From Nostoc sp. NMS9 (GTDB taxonomy: Bacteria; Cyanobacteriota; Cyanobacteriia; Cyanobacteriales; Nostocaceae): a DNA stretch of 64,000 bases. The stretch is taken from positions 62,001-126,000 of the forward strand of contig NZ_JABXKL010000080.1 in NCBI RefSeq assembly GCF_017114995.1. The letters run 5' to 3'. A program made the position numbers and the translations under genes. Shown piece after piece: positions 46,318-55,065 of the stretch. Within the stretch, counting starts at the first letter, position 1. Each line of letters begins with the position of its first letter. Under the pieces are notes generated by a model, which saw only the letters and a list, made by a program, of their open reading frames with translations, made no database searches and had not been told where the DNA came from.

Positions 46318-47589
46318 ATGAAAATTTGGAACGGACAATTAGGCGATCGTGTAAGTAATATCATTTACCAGTATTTACCCGCCTTTCGCTGGCGTAATTT
46401 TCGGCTGTTTTTTGGGGGACAGTTACTATCAATGTCTGGGACATTTATGACCCAGCAGTTAACTATTCCTTGGCTGGTATACGATTTGACTCAATCGGCT
46501 TGGTTGTTGGGAATTGCAGGGTTTGTGCAATTTTTACCAACATTATTAGTGATTCCCTTTTCGGGCGTATTGTCCGATCGCTGGAGTCGTCGTGACTTGT
46601 TAATGTTGGTGCAGATATTGGGAATTAGCGTTTCCCTGACTTTAACGATTCTTACCTTTACGAATTGGATTACGTTTCCCATCCTATTGGTACTGAGTGT
46701 TCTTAATGGTTTTCTCAAGGGATTAGATATGCCCGTGCGTCATACAATCGTCACCGAAACCGTAGACGATCGCGCCGATTGGAGTAATGCGATCGCCTTG
46801 AATTCAGTGATGTTAAGTTCCTCGCTGGTATTGGGGCCCGCTATGGGCGGGATTTTGATTGCGACGCTAGGGGTGAAATATTGTTTTCTTTACGATACTC
46901 TCAGCTATATCCCTGCCATCTTTACTCTGCTAGCAATGCGGCTGAAAGTCAGAGCCACGCAGACCCTGACGAGCCTTAGCGATACTTTGCAGAAATTGCG
47001 GGAGGGCTTTGAATATGTCTCCAAGTTCCAGCCGATTAGAGCAATTTTATTAATACTGGCGTTACAAGGTTTAGTCGGAATGTCTCATATCGCGCTCATG
47101 CCCATCTTCGCCGCTAAGATTTTAAATGGGGATGCAACTACGATGGCTCAACTCAGCACCTCAGCGCCGATTGGCTCGTTGTTTGCTTGTTTGTATCTGA
47201 GCGTTAGGCGAGGGATTACGGGCTTAGAGCGTTTGATTGTAGTCGCTCAAGTCTTGATTGGGATAAGTTTGATTTCCTTCTCACTATCGCGTCAAGTTGG
47301 ATTATCCATAATCATACTGGTGTTTACAGGCTGCTTTTCCATCCTCCTGATTACCAGTAGTAATATGATTATCCAAACCCTAGTTGCCGAGGATAAGCGC
47401 GGACGGGTGATGAGTTTTTATGCCCTAGCAATGGTGGGTATGATGCCCTTTGGGAATCTGTTAGCTGGAACTTTGGCAGATAATTTTGGTGCGACTAATG
47501 CCTTGATTGTCTGTGGCAGTCTAAATATCTTAGGTGCACTATGGTTCTATACACAAATGCCATTTGTAAGGCGTTGGATTGATCGCTAA
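46318..47589 (+). CDS. MFS transporter (MFS_3 / enterobactin-exporter-like)
   Basis: A 423-residue carrier with about twelve hydrophobic helices and the MFS loop GVLSDRWSRRDLL (motif A-like, about 80-92). The early FRLFFGGQLLSMSGTFMTQQ and LNGFLKGLDMPVRHTIV segments match the MFS_3 drug/siderophore exporter group. It sits in an organosulfur gene group but its substrate is not evident. Its stop overlaps the convergent SsuD-like gene by four bases. Confidence 0.85.
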   Translation: MKIWNGQLGDRVSNIIYQYLPAFRWRNFRLFFGGQLLSMSGTFMTQQLTIPWLVYDLTQSAWLLGIAGFVQFLPTLLVIPFSGVLSDRWSRRDLLMLVQILGISVSLTLTILTFTNWITFPILLVLSVLNGFLKGLDMPVRHTIVTETVDDRADWSNAIALNSVMLSSSLVLGPAMGGILIATLGVKYCFLYDTLSYIPAIFTLLAMRLKVRATQTLTSLSDTLQKLREGFEYVSKFQPIRAILLILALQGLVGMSHIALMPIFAAKILNGDATTMAQLSTSAPIGSLFACLYLSVRRGITGLERLIVVAQVLIGISLISFSLSRQVGLSIIILVFTGCFSILLITSSNMIIQTLVAEDKRGRVMSFYALAMVGMMPFGNLLAGTLADNFGATNALIVCGSLNILGALWFYTQMPFVRRWIDR

Positions 47590-48686
47590 ACCCCGACTCC
47601 CACTGTTTGCCGTTCTCGTCGCGCGACTTCCGCACGTACTAAAGGAATGACATCACGCCCATAAGCGATCGCATCCTCTAAAGGATCAAAGCCCCGAATC
47701 AACAAGGTAGTCACACCTGCATCGTAATAATCAACCAAAGCCTCTGCTACTTGTTCTGGTGTACCCACTAGAGCAGTAGTGTTACCTGCCGCACCAGTAG
47801 CTGCTGCGATCGGTGTCCATAGACGCTTATCATAAATCTCATTTTTGGCTGCAAAATCCAGCAGACGTTGCGATCCTACCGCCTGGGGTCTAGCTGGGGC
47901 AGCTAATTTTGCACCTCCTCGCAACTCTTGAATTCGCGCTAAAATGCCATGTGCCTTCTCCCAAGCCTCTTGTTCTGTAGCACCAAGAATTGGTCGCAGG
48001 GAGACGCTGAAGCGAATGGAACGACCGGGTGGTAAGGCAGCACGTACCTCTGCAATTCGTTCTTTAACTGCGGCAATTGGCTCACCCCACAACGCATAGA
48101 CATTACTATGTTTGGCTCCTACCTGTACTGCTGGCCCAGATGCACCACCAAAGTAAAGCGGGATGTAGGGCTTTTGCAGCGGCTTGATCGCAGAGAAAGC
48201 ACCCTTGATGCGATAAAATTCACCTTCGTAATCAAAGGGAGTGTCGCTTGTCCAGACACGACGAACAATTTCTAAATATTCATCGGTGCGACGGTAACGG
48301 CTGTCATGATCCAACCAGTCGCCATCTTTCTGCTGGTCAGCATCACTACCACCAGTAATGATATGTATTGCGATCCGACCGTTGGTAAAATGGTCAAGGG
48401 TAGCTGCCTTGCGAGCTGCCAAAGTTGGTGCGACAAAACCCGGACGATGAGCAATTAAAAAGCCCAATCGCTCGGTTGCTGAAGCAGCGAAACTAGCAAC
48501 AGTCAAACCATCAGGGCTACTAGAACTATAGCCAATCAATACTTTGTCAAAGCCTCCTTCTTCATGGGCTTTGGCAAATTCACGAACATAAGCTGTATCA
48601 ATGATGTCATCGCCCAGACCGCCTGATGCACTATTTAATTCCGAAGTCGGTTTTGTCCGAATCAATCCAATAAATTCAATTGGCAT
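47586..48686 (-). CDS. LLM-class flavin-dependent monooxygenase (SsuD family)
   Basis: A 366-residue FMNH2-dependent luciferase-like enzyme close to alkanesulfonate monooxygenase, which releases sulfite from C2-C10 sulfonates. Diagnostic segments are the TIM-barrel stretch LGFLIAHRPGFVAPTLAARK, HIITGGSDADQQKDGD and YFGGASGPAVQVG. ATG 48686 (MPIEFIGLIRT) is set by AGGAGAA seven bases upstream; an open extension to 48770 runs through repeat DNA and is not used. The 4-bp overlap with the MFS gene is tail-to-tail. Confidence 0.88.
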   Translation of the reverse strand: MPIEFIGLIRTKPTSELNSASGGLGDDIIDTAYVREFAKAHEEGGFDKVLIGYSSSSPDGLTVASFAASATERLGFLIAHRPGFVAPTLAARKAATLDHFTNGRIAIHIITGGSDADQQKDGDWLDHDSRYRRTDEYLEIVRRVWTSDTPFDYEGEFYRIKGAFSAIKPLQKPYIPLYFGGASGPAVQVGAKHSNVYALWGEPIAAVKERIAEVRAALPPGRSIRFSVSLRPILGATEQEAWEKAHGILARIQELRGGAKLAAPARPQAVGSQRLLDFAAKNEIYDKRLWTPIAAATGAAGNTTALVGTPEQVAEALVDYYDAGVTTLLIRGFDPLEDAIAYGRDVIPLVRAEVARRERQTVGVGV

Positions 48687-48704
48687 AATAAATTCTCCTG
48701 AAAA

Positions 48705-48850
48705 TGTTGGGGAGTGGGGGGCAGGGAGCAGGGGAGACAAGGGGACAAGGTTACTTAAGTCAAAACTCACAACAAGTCTTTCCCCTTGTCCCCAATTCTA
48801 CTTGTCCCCAAGTCCTCTTTCCCATACCCAATGCCCAATGCCCGATTCCC
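48705..48850. repeat. G-rich/C-rich and AATGCCC repeats
   Basis: GGGGAGTGGGGGGCAGGGAGC with a complementary TCCCCTTGTCCCC arm, followed by AATGCCC units. It fills the gap between the SsuD-like and aldolase genes. Confidence 0.65.
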
Positions 48851-48853
48851 TAA

Positions 48854-49633
48854 TCAATCAAACAAGTCTGGTTGGTCGTGGGTAATTTCATCCCACAAAT
48901 ATTGGAATCCACCCCAGCCTGCTTGGTGAGTACCACCGCGTTGTTGGATCTTTAAGGCTATGTCATGGTCAATCAGGATGGGTTTTCCTACGGCTTCTGC
49001 TAGCAATTGCGCTTTAGCGGTATCCTCTAACCTGATGTACCACCAAGCGGCTTCATCCACACTGTGTCCCACGGTCAATATTCCGTGGTTGCGTAAAATC
49101 GCAGCTTTGCGATCGCCTAGTGCCTGAGCAATGCGTTTTCCTTCGCTTGTCTCTAAGACAATGCCTGTAAAATCATCAAATAGAGCATGATCTTGGTAAA
49201 AAGCACAGGCATCTTGGGTAATCGGATCGAGCAACCGACCTAAAGATGACCAAGTTTTACCATAGAAGGAATGGGCATGAGCCGCTGCGATGACATCGGG
49301 GCGGGCTTCGTGGATTTGAGAGTGAATGGCAAACGCTGCTTGACTAACTTTGCCTTCACCTTGGACTACCTGACCTTCACTATTTACTAGTATCAGGTCT
49401 GATACCCGAATGCGACTGAAATGTATCCCAAAGGGATTTACCCAAAAATGATCGGTAAGTTCGGGATCGCGGGCAGTGATGTGTCCTGCCAATCCTTGAG
49501 CAAAACCCAAACGCGCAAATACCCGAAAGGCTGCTGCCAAGCGTTCTTGACGATGGCGACGCTCTGATTCAATGGAAACGAAGGTCGGTGGTTGAAAGGG
49601 ATTGCTGGGGCGGATGAGAGAAGTTTGCACCAT
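48854..49633 (-). CDS. Class II aldolase/adducin family protein
   Basis: A 259-residue metal-dependent aldolase-fold protein. LAGHITARDP, the zinc His pair in AAHAHSFYG (about 115-123) and ILRNHGILTVGHS (about 180-192) are family marks. Members include fuculose-phosphate aldolases and methylthioribulose-phosphate dehydratase. Its place beside sulfonate genes suggests handling of a carbon product, but the substrate is open. ATG 49633 is supported by GGAG ten bases upstream; TTG 49642 lies too close. Confidence 0.8.
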   Translation of the reverse strand: MVQTSLIRPSNPFQPPTFVSIESERRHRQERLAAAFRVFARLGFAQGLAGHITARDPELTDHFWVNPFGIHFSRIRVSDLILVNSEGQVVQGEGKVSQAAFAIHSQIHEARPDVIAAAHAHSFYGKTWSSLGRLLDPITQDACAFYQDHALFDDFTGIVLETSEGKRIAQALGDRKAAILRNHGILTVGHSVDEAAWWYIRLEDTAKAQLLAEAVGKPILIDHDIALKIQQRGGTHQAGWGGFQYLWDEITHDQPDLFD

Positions 49634-49702
49634 AATTTTCAACTCCTACGTATGGATTGGGTAGACCTAGAGTGCTGCCTCACTGCTGCTGAAAGCCTCA
49701 AG

Positions 49703-49716
49703 GTTTATCGATAAAC
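49703..49716. promoter_or_regulatory. Palindrome GTTTATCGATAAAC upstream of the aldolase gene
   Basis: A perfect 14-bp palindrome 70 bp upstream of the aldolase start on the minus strand; a possible operator for that gene. No second copy was seen upstream of the other organosulfur genes. Confidence 0.35.
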
Positions 49717-50081
49717 ACTGCTTTACCATTAAATTAGCGATAACAATAAAGGATTATGGCTCGGTGGGCGATGCCTACGGCGGTAAACTACGCAGTTTTC
49801 ATCGCTGCAAATACGTATTGTTCAATCATGTCCAGTGGACAATGCTACAAATAACTTTTGGCTGATAACCGTAAATACGTTACTAATTACCTGATATCAG
49901 CTTTTCAACTACCTAGTGACAACAAATTTCTAACTAGAGTAGTGATACTATCAAATAAAATACGGTAAGTCAATCGAATTTTAGTTGTTTAATCTACAAT
50001 GAAGTTACCACAGTTCATTTAAATAAGCAAGTTCAATATGGAGTTTTGCTACAAAATATACTTGAAGAGAGTGTTATTTCT

Positions 50082-50250
50082 TTACTCGTATAGAGACTGT
50101 CGCGATTTGTTAAGTTGTGGAGCGATCGCACCAAAGGTAGTCTTATCCAGTACAATCTTCTCACCTTCAGAACTGTTGAAATCAGCGATCGCATCAATAC
50201 CAACAATAGTGGTGGTAAACTCAGCATTGCTGTTGGTGTCACCGTGCCAA
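50082..50250 (-). pseudogene. RTX/hemolysin-type calcium-binding protein, C-terminal remnant
   Basis: The minus strand encodes HGDTNSNAEFTTTIVGIDAI, then ADFNSSEGEKIVLDKTTFGA, in one frame ending at TAA 50082-50084. This matches the C-terminal tail typical of cyanobacterial calcium-binding haemolysin-type proteins. No upstream repeats remain. The rest of the gap 49634-50301 carries a dispersed 25-bp repeat (49770-49794) and nothing else recognised. Confidence 0.55.
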
Positions 50251-50301
50251 AAAACACATTAAAAGCTTTTCACTCTTACCTCGTGCCTTCTACACATAAA
50301 G

Positions 50302-50820
50302 CTATCTATCTACAATTAAAAGCGGTACTTTAGCAACTTCAGCTAATATTTCAGCATATTCCAGTAAAATGTGTCTGACTTGATTTAGTTCTGCTCTTAA
50401 TTGTTGATTTCTATCCCACAATTTTTCATGTTCAACAGGGGAGATATCTTTTGTTTTTTTGCTTTCGTAATCTAATAGTAAAGGATGCCATTTAGCTAAA
50501 ACAGGGCGTAAAACTGTGTTGATAACTGCTATTGCTAAGTAACCAAAAGATATTTGGTTTCCATCTTTAAATCGAGCGATGGAAGCACCATGTTTTTTCA
50601 ATATTTCTCTAGTAGTGGCGAAAACTGAATAAAGAGAAGACAAGGCTTCTCGCAGCAAACCTTCATCAGGTTTAAGCTCTACAATAGATATACGTGTTAT
50701 TAATTCTACATAAAGTTCCCAAGCCGCCTTCTCATCGTTTTCATCAGGCTGCCAGGAACTTTCTATTTCGCCTATAAAAGGTAGCTTAATTTTAACCTTG
50801 ATCTCTTTACTAACAGGCAT
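50302..50820 (-). CDS. Hypothetical protein next to a TIR gene
   Basis: A 172-residue soluble protein I cannot assign. It starts MPVSKEIKVKIKLPFIGEIE and has a helical middle (about 40-105). The last third is a likely coiled coil around HEKLWDRNQQLRAELNQVRH. The base composition is AT-rich like the TIR gene, which lies upstream on the same strand with a 140-bp gap. This may be a two-gene unit. Confidence 0.55.
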   Translation of the reverse strand: MPVSKEIKVKIKLPFIGEIESSWQPDENDEKAAWELYVELITRISIVELKPDEGLLREALSSLYSVFATTREILKKHGASIARFKDGNQISFGYLAIAVINTVLRPVLAKWHPLLLDYESKKTKDISPVEHEKLWDRNQQLRAELNQVRHILLEYAEILAEVAKVPLLIVDR

Positions 50821-50960
50821 AATATATTTAACTCCTTAAGCTATATGAAAGTAAATTTACCCAATAAACTTGCTTTTAGCCATTGCCCCATTACCTCTGC
50901 CACAACTTGCCTCATCTTCAGCCCCCGTAGGACGCAAGCTGCATGGAATCGTTTGCAGAA

Positions 50961-52670
50961 TTATTCATACTCATAATCATAGTTGTAAGAAAAGGGATAA
51001 GGTGATTCTTTAATAATTGAATCTATATCCTCTTTATCAACAAAATCGTATCGAACCATATAGTTGGAAACTATCTCTTCAATTACTTGTTCAAAAATGG
51101 GAACTGTTTTATTTGGTTCTGTTTTTTTTAATTCATCGATATACTGATACAGTATACCTATTCCTTCATTAAAACTACTATAAAAGTTTTTTCTAATATC
51201 TGAATGGCGTTGATCTGAGTAATAAATTCTTAGAGCATTATAGCTATCAAATCTCATCATTAAAAGATAGTCATAATCAAAGTTAAGTCTCAGATCACCA
51301 TAAGAAAAGTCACTAACTGCAATTCTGTCTGTCTTTTTTCCAACCCAAATAAATTGAATTCCCATATCTCTTTTATAATAATTTAAATTATTTTTGACTT
51401 CAAGTATTTTACGTTCTAAGCTATTATCATAATCCTTAAAAAATATAAGATGATACGCATCACCAGATATTTCTCCAGGAAAAAGTCTCTTCAAATCTCT
51501 TTTAAACAAGTCTTCAAACTCTAAACATTTTGGATTCCATCTTTTAATATAAAATTTTTTATCACCATTTTTGTCTTCAAAAATATCTTCAAACTCTAGC
51601 TTTTTTAGTTCATTTAAATATGAAATTATTTCTTTATAATTGATTTTGTCTAATAAATTAATATCGATTTTTTTGAATCTTAACTCTGAATGATCGAGTA
51701 ATGCTTCAATATAATTTTTCTGAGAATTCAAATCATAAACAAGAATGCCAAAATCTTGATCTAAATATGTTTTAACTACCTCTGAGCTACCATTACTAAA
51801 CTTTTCTAAAAAATTTGTATATGAACGAAGCGAACAAATAAAAACTCGACCATCTTTACCATAACTATTGTGGCTAGCTTGTAGTATGTATCGATACTTA
51901 CTAGCTGTTCTTATAGAAGAGAAAACGAATAACCTAATAGTGTTCTTAGGTTGTTTAGCAATATAATCTTTTGCTAATAGCTTGTTTTTTGAATCTGTCC
52001 AAAAAGTTGACACAGATTCACTGCTGATTGCATACACTTCATTTGCATTTTCAAACATAGAACGCGCTCTAACTAGAAAATTTTTCTCGATTCCCACGTC
52101 AATTTTATACTCTTGTTCTTGGTCTTTTACTTTTTTTATCTCTTTATAAGCCTCATCAAGAATTCTTCTGATTAAATCAGCTCTAAATTTTAATAAATTA
52201 CGTAAATCTTTGATTGAATTTTTAATTAAACTTAGCTCCTGGGGAATTAATTGAAAATCCTTTTTAGATTTCCCTTCAAAATACTCTCTTAACTGCATTC
52301 TAAGCTCATCTATCGTAGAGTATTTAAACCGCAAACTGTCAGCCAAAAAATACAGATAAGACGGGATATTTATCTGATCATCCTCTCTCTTTGCCATAAT
52401 AAAAATTTGCTTTGAGCGTTCATGTGCTCTAATTAATTCACTTACAACTTCATTGGAACTAAGTGAATTAATTGATACTAGTAAACAATCAGCTTCATCG
52501 AGTTTCATTGATATTATTTCATGAATATTTTGAGATGGTTTAATAGCTTCTACATCAATAATAACTTCAACATTTTTAATATTTTCTAGGTAAGAAGTAA
52601 GAGCAGCCCTTAAATTTTGATCTGTTTCCCATTTATAACTAATAAATACTTTAATTTTTTCTATTGTCAT
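50961..52670 (-). CDS. TIR-domain protein with unknown C-terminal region
   Basis: 569 residues. The N-terminal TIR domain (about 1-135) starts with IKVFISYKWETDQNLRAAL, the canonical first strand. A SLSSNEVVSELIRAHE segment contains a likely catalytic Glu of the S-x-x-S-x-x-V-x-x-E type found in NAD-cleaving bacterial TIRs. The remaining 430 residues match no domain I know. They include a Lys/Glu-rich region (about 150-200) and a block with RMFENANEVYAISSES-like sequence, and the C-terminus is rich in Tyr. The gene is strongly AT-rich, suggesting transfer. A defence role is plausible but unproven. Confidence 0.78.
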   Translation of the reverse strand: MTIEKIKVFISYKWETDQNLRAALTSYLENIKNVEVIIDVEAIKPSQNIHEIISMKLDEADCLLVSINSLSSNEVVSELIRAHERSKQIFIMAKREDDQINIPSYLYFLADSLRFKYSTIDELRMQLREYFEGKSKKDFQLIPQELSLIKNSIKDLRNLLKFRADLIRRILDEAYKEIKKVKDQEQEYKIDVGIEKNFLVRARSMFENANEVYAISSESVSTFWTDSKNKLLAKDYIAKQPKNTIRLFVFSSIRTASKYRYILQASHNSYGKDGRVFICSLRSYTNFLEKFSNGSSEVVKTYLDQDFGILVYDLNSQKNYIEALLDHSELRFKKIDINLLDKINYKEIISYLNELKKLEFEDIFEDKNGDKKFYIKRWNPKCLEFEDLFKRDLKRLFPGEISGDAYHLIFFKDYDNSLERKILEVKNNLNYYKRDMGIQFIWVGKKTDRIAVSDFSYGDLRLNFDYDYLLMMRFDSYNALRIYYSDQRHSDIRKNFYSSFNEGIGILYQYIDELKKTEPNKTVPIFEQVIEEIVSNYMVRYDFVDKEDIDSIIKESPYPFSYNYDYEYE

Positions 52671-52762
52671 ATTTTCTAAAAAAAGATACTATTTTTATTG
52701 ATTTACTCACAAAAATAGTAGCATAAAATTCTTTTTTAGGCATATACTTAAAAGAATTTGCT

Positions 52763-53057
52763 AAGAAGCTGTTTGAAAAGTCGGTAAGTTTGTAAAAAAG
52801 CTCTCTCGGTATACGCTGTGAATAGATATATAGACAGCACCGAGAGAGCAACGTGAGTAAAGCATACCCCAGCAATCTGACTCGTGCACAATATGAATTT
52901 CTCAGTGAAATGATTCCAGAACTCAAAAGAGGTGGTCGCAAGCGTGAAGTCAATATGTGGGAAGTCCTCAATGCGATCTTCTATGTCCATCTGCACAATT
53001 TTCTCTTAAGAAGTTGTTTTAAAAGTATTTTTGGTAACATCAAAGCCTCACAAACCT
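52763..53057 (+). mobile_element. IS5/ISNCY-type insertion-sequence remnant
   Basis: AAGAAGCTGTTTGAAAAG (52763-52780) is typical of an IS end and is followed at 52853 by a transposase start (MSKAYPSNLTRAQYEFLSEM). A second end-like sequence AAGAAGTTGTTTTAAAAG (53008-53025) is in direct, not inverted, orientation. This looks like two left-end fragments collapsed together, not a functional element. Confidence 0.6.
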
Positions 53058-53059
53058 AA
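52853..53059 (+). pseudogene. Truncated transposase N-terminus
   Basis: A 68-codon reading frame. The first 45 or so residues (RAQYEFLSEMIPELKRGGRK, then MWEVLNAIFYV) match the N-terminus of cyanobacterial IS5-type (DUF4096) transposases. Homology ends near 52990 and the rest reads through unrelated DNA. The DDE catalytic region is absent, so it is non-functional. Confidence 0.65.
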
Positions 53060-53088
53060 CCCCCATTCCCTGATAGGAAATGGGGGTT
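53058..53088. terminator. Bidirectional terminator-like hairpin
   Basis: AACCCCCATT (53058-53067) and AATGGGGGTT (53079-53088) form a perfect 10-bp stem 9 bp past the stop of the TPR gene (minus strand). Confidence 0.6.
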
Positions 53089-53096
53089 TCAAAGCC

Positions 53097-54941
53097 TTAC
53101 ATATCTCGCTTATATTCTTCTAACAATTGCGGAATATGATCGTACCCATCCACACCAATAACCGCAATAATTTTTGGGCGATGTTGCTGTAAGAACTTTT
53201 GGAAAGCTTCTGCCCCGATTTGCCCTTGTAAAATTGTCAGTAAACCTGCTGCTTGACGCCACTCATTAGAAGCAATTTGCTCTAAAAGATACATTCCCAA
53301 GCAGCCCGTGTAAACAGTTTTTTCGGAATTTTGCAGATGGTAATAAGCTTCTGCCAAATAAGCTAAGTTCCGCCCTTGCAGATACAAATCACCGGAAACT
53401 TGTGCTGTTTTAAAACCATCTTCAAGATATTTAATTGCAGTTTGGTGTTCTCCGATTACTAAATAGGCAATTCCTAAGCTGCTAACACATAAGGCTTTAC
53501 TTTGAAGATCGCCTAATTTTTCTGATAATTTTAAACCTTGTTCCAAATAATTAATTGCGGCTTCATAGGTTTCGGGTTCTAGGTTTTCCAGTTCTTGAGC
53601 TTGCATGACTTCGCTGTAACCTAAATTTACCAGCGCGTTTGCTTCTCCTGTCCTATCGCCTGCTTGCCGACTTAGTATTAATGCTCGTTGACTGTAGTTA
53701 ATTGCCTCAGCATAATTTTGCTGTTGCACGTAGGTACGGCTAAGGTGATTGAGATTGGCAATTTCACAGGCGCGATCGCCTGCATTCCTGGCTATCTCTA
53801 GCGCCTGCTGATGAAAATCAATTGAGCGCTGGTATTGTCCCAAAGCACGCTGAGAATAACCTAAAAGAGTCAAAATTCTTGCTTTTTCTTGAGTTCCCTC
53901 GCCTCGTCGTAGCGGTTCATCCAAATAATCTAGGGCATCTCGTAAATAAGTGCCAGTAAAAGAGGCAAAAATCCCACCGTAAAAGGGAAAATACGGACGC
54001 TGGGCAAAGGTTCGCAAAATCTGGAGCATGATTTGAGAACAGGCATCGCCGTACACTGTCCCAATGCTGCCAAAACCACTTGCTAACTGACTCCAAATCA
54101 CTGCAAAGGTCAAAAAAGTGGAAATGGACAACTTTGGCCCCGCTTTCACATCGTAAGCTTGTTGGTCAAACCAGTTAATTAATCCCCGTTGCAAGAACTG
54201 TAAAATCAATGCCATTTCCACCCAATCTCTCAGGGTGATACCCCTTTGTCGCTCGGCAAACTCAATTGCCGATTCTTCCCTAGCCAAGGTGCGAAGCAGT
54301 GCTTGTGGTAACTCACTATTAAGTTGTTTCGCCCAACTTGCCCAAGGGCCATGTTCTCCCGGTACACCACCAAACCCCAGAGATTCTTTTTGCTCGTACA
54401 TCCAACTGAGCAAGTTGTCTTGCAATCGCTGCCAAGAAGCTAAACCACGGGTAATCCCTTCGGAAAATTGTTGTAAATCAGCATCTGCCTGAGCAAATTG
54501 CAGCAATGCTTTTGACAACTGCTGTAACTGTTGTAAATTTAGCGGATACTTCTGATTGGGGTCAGTAACTCGGATAAATGTCGCTAGACGCTCGGCAGCA
54601 GGGGCTGTGGTGATTTCTGTAACTGCGGAGGCGATCGCTTCTGTGGCTTTGTTTTGCTCTGAAGAGCGTTGCCATTGACTTTGAATCGTCTTAATGGCTC
54701 TCAAACTGCGAGTCGCTTTGGCTTTCTTGAGTTCGTCTTTTTCGCTATCTACTTGGCTTTGGAGGGAATTCAGGCGATCGCTCAAAGCTAGCTCAAAGAC
54801 TTCCCCTGTACCGGAAGTAATTCCTTTAAGCAGTATTTGATACACCTGTTCTACAGAGCTAATTTTGCCCTTGAGGGTGGTTTCGACAATTTCATCGATT
54901 AAGGCAAGATAGCGATCGCTTAATGGCAGAGAGTCTGGCAC
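53097..54941 (-). CDS. TPR-repeat protein
   Basis: A 614-residue protein with a helical N-terminal half of unknown fold (about 1-330; the stretch GVPGEHGPWASWAKQLN is distinctive). About six tetratricopeptide repeats follow (about 355-560), such as LGYSQRALGQYQRSIDFHQQ and LGIAYLVIGEHQTAIKYL. No membrane segment or signal peptide. Probably a protein-interaction scaffold. There is no enzymatic domain and no co-oriented partner apart from the distant glycosyltransferases. Confidence 0.75.
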   Translation of the reverse strand: MPDSLPLSDRYLALIDEIVETTLKGKISSVEQVYQILLKGITSGTGEVFELALSDRLNSLQSQVDSEKDELKKAKATRSLRAIKTIQSQWQRSSEQNKATEAIASAVTEITTAPAAERLATFIRVTDPNQKYPLNLQQLQQLSKALLQFAQADADLQQFSEGITRGLASWQRLQDNLLSWMYEQKESLGFGGVPGEHGPWASWAKQLNSELPQALLRTLAREESAIEFAERQRGITLRDWVEMALILQFLQRGLINWFDQQAYDVKAGPKLSISTFLTFAVIWSQLASGFGSIGTVYGDACSQIMLQILRTFAQRPYFPFYGGIFASFTGTYLRDALDYLDEPLRRGEGTQEKARILTLLGYSQRALGQYQRSIDFHQQALEIARNAGDRACEIANLNHLSRTYVQQQNYAEAINYSQRALILSRQAGDRTGEANALVNLGYSEVMQAQELENLEPETYEAAINYLEQGLKLSEKLGDLQSKALCVSSLGIAYLVIGEHQTAIKYLEDGFKTAQVSGDLYLQGRNLAYLAEAYYHLQNSEKTVYTGCLGMYLLEQIASNEWRQAAGLLTILQGQIGAEAFQKFLQQHRPKIIAVIGVDGYDHIPQLLEEYKRDM

Positions 54942-55065
54942 TTTGGCTACTAGGAGAATGTCACATCAATTCTAATTCTAGTCTTGGCAGCAGAGGTAAG
55001 GGAAACAATTGGCCACTTTTGGGCAGTCATGGTCATAACAAATACAAAATTTAGAAAAAATTTAT

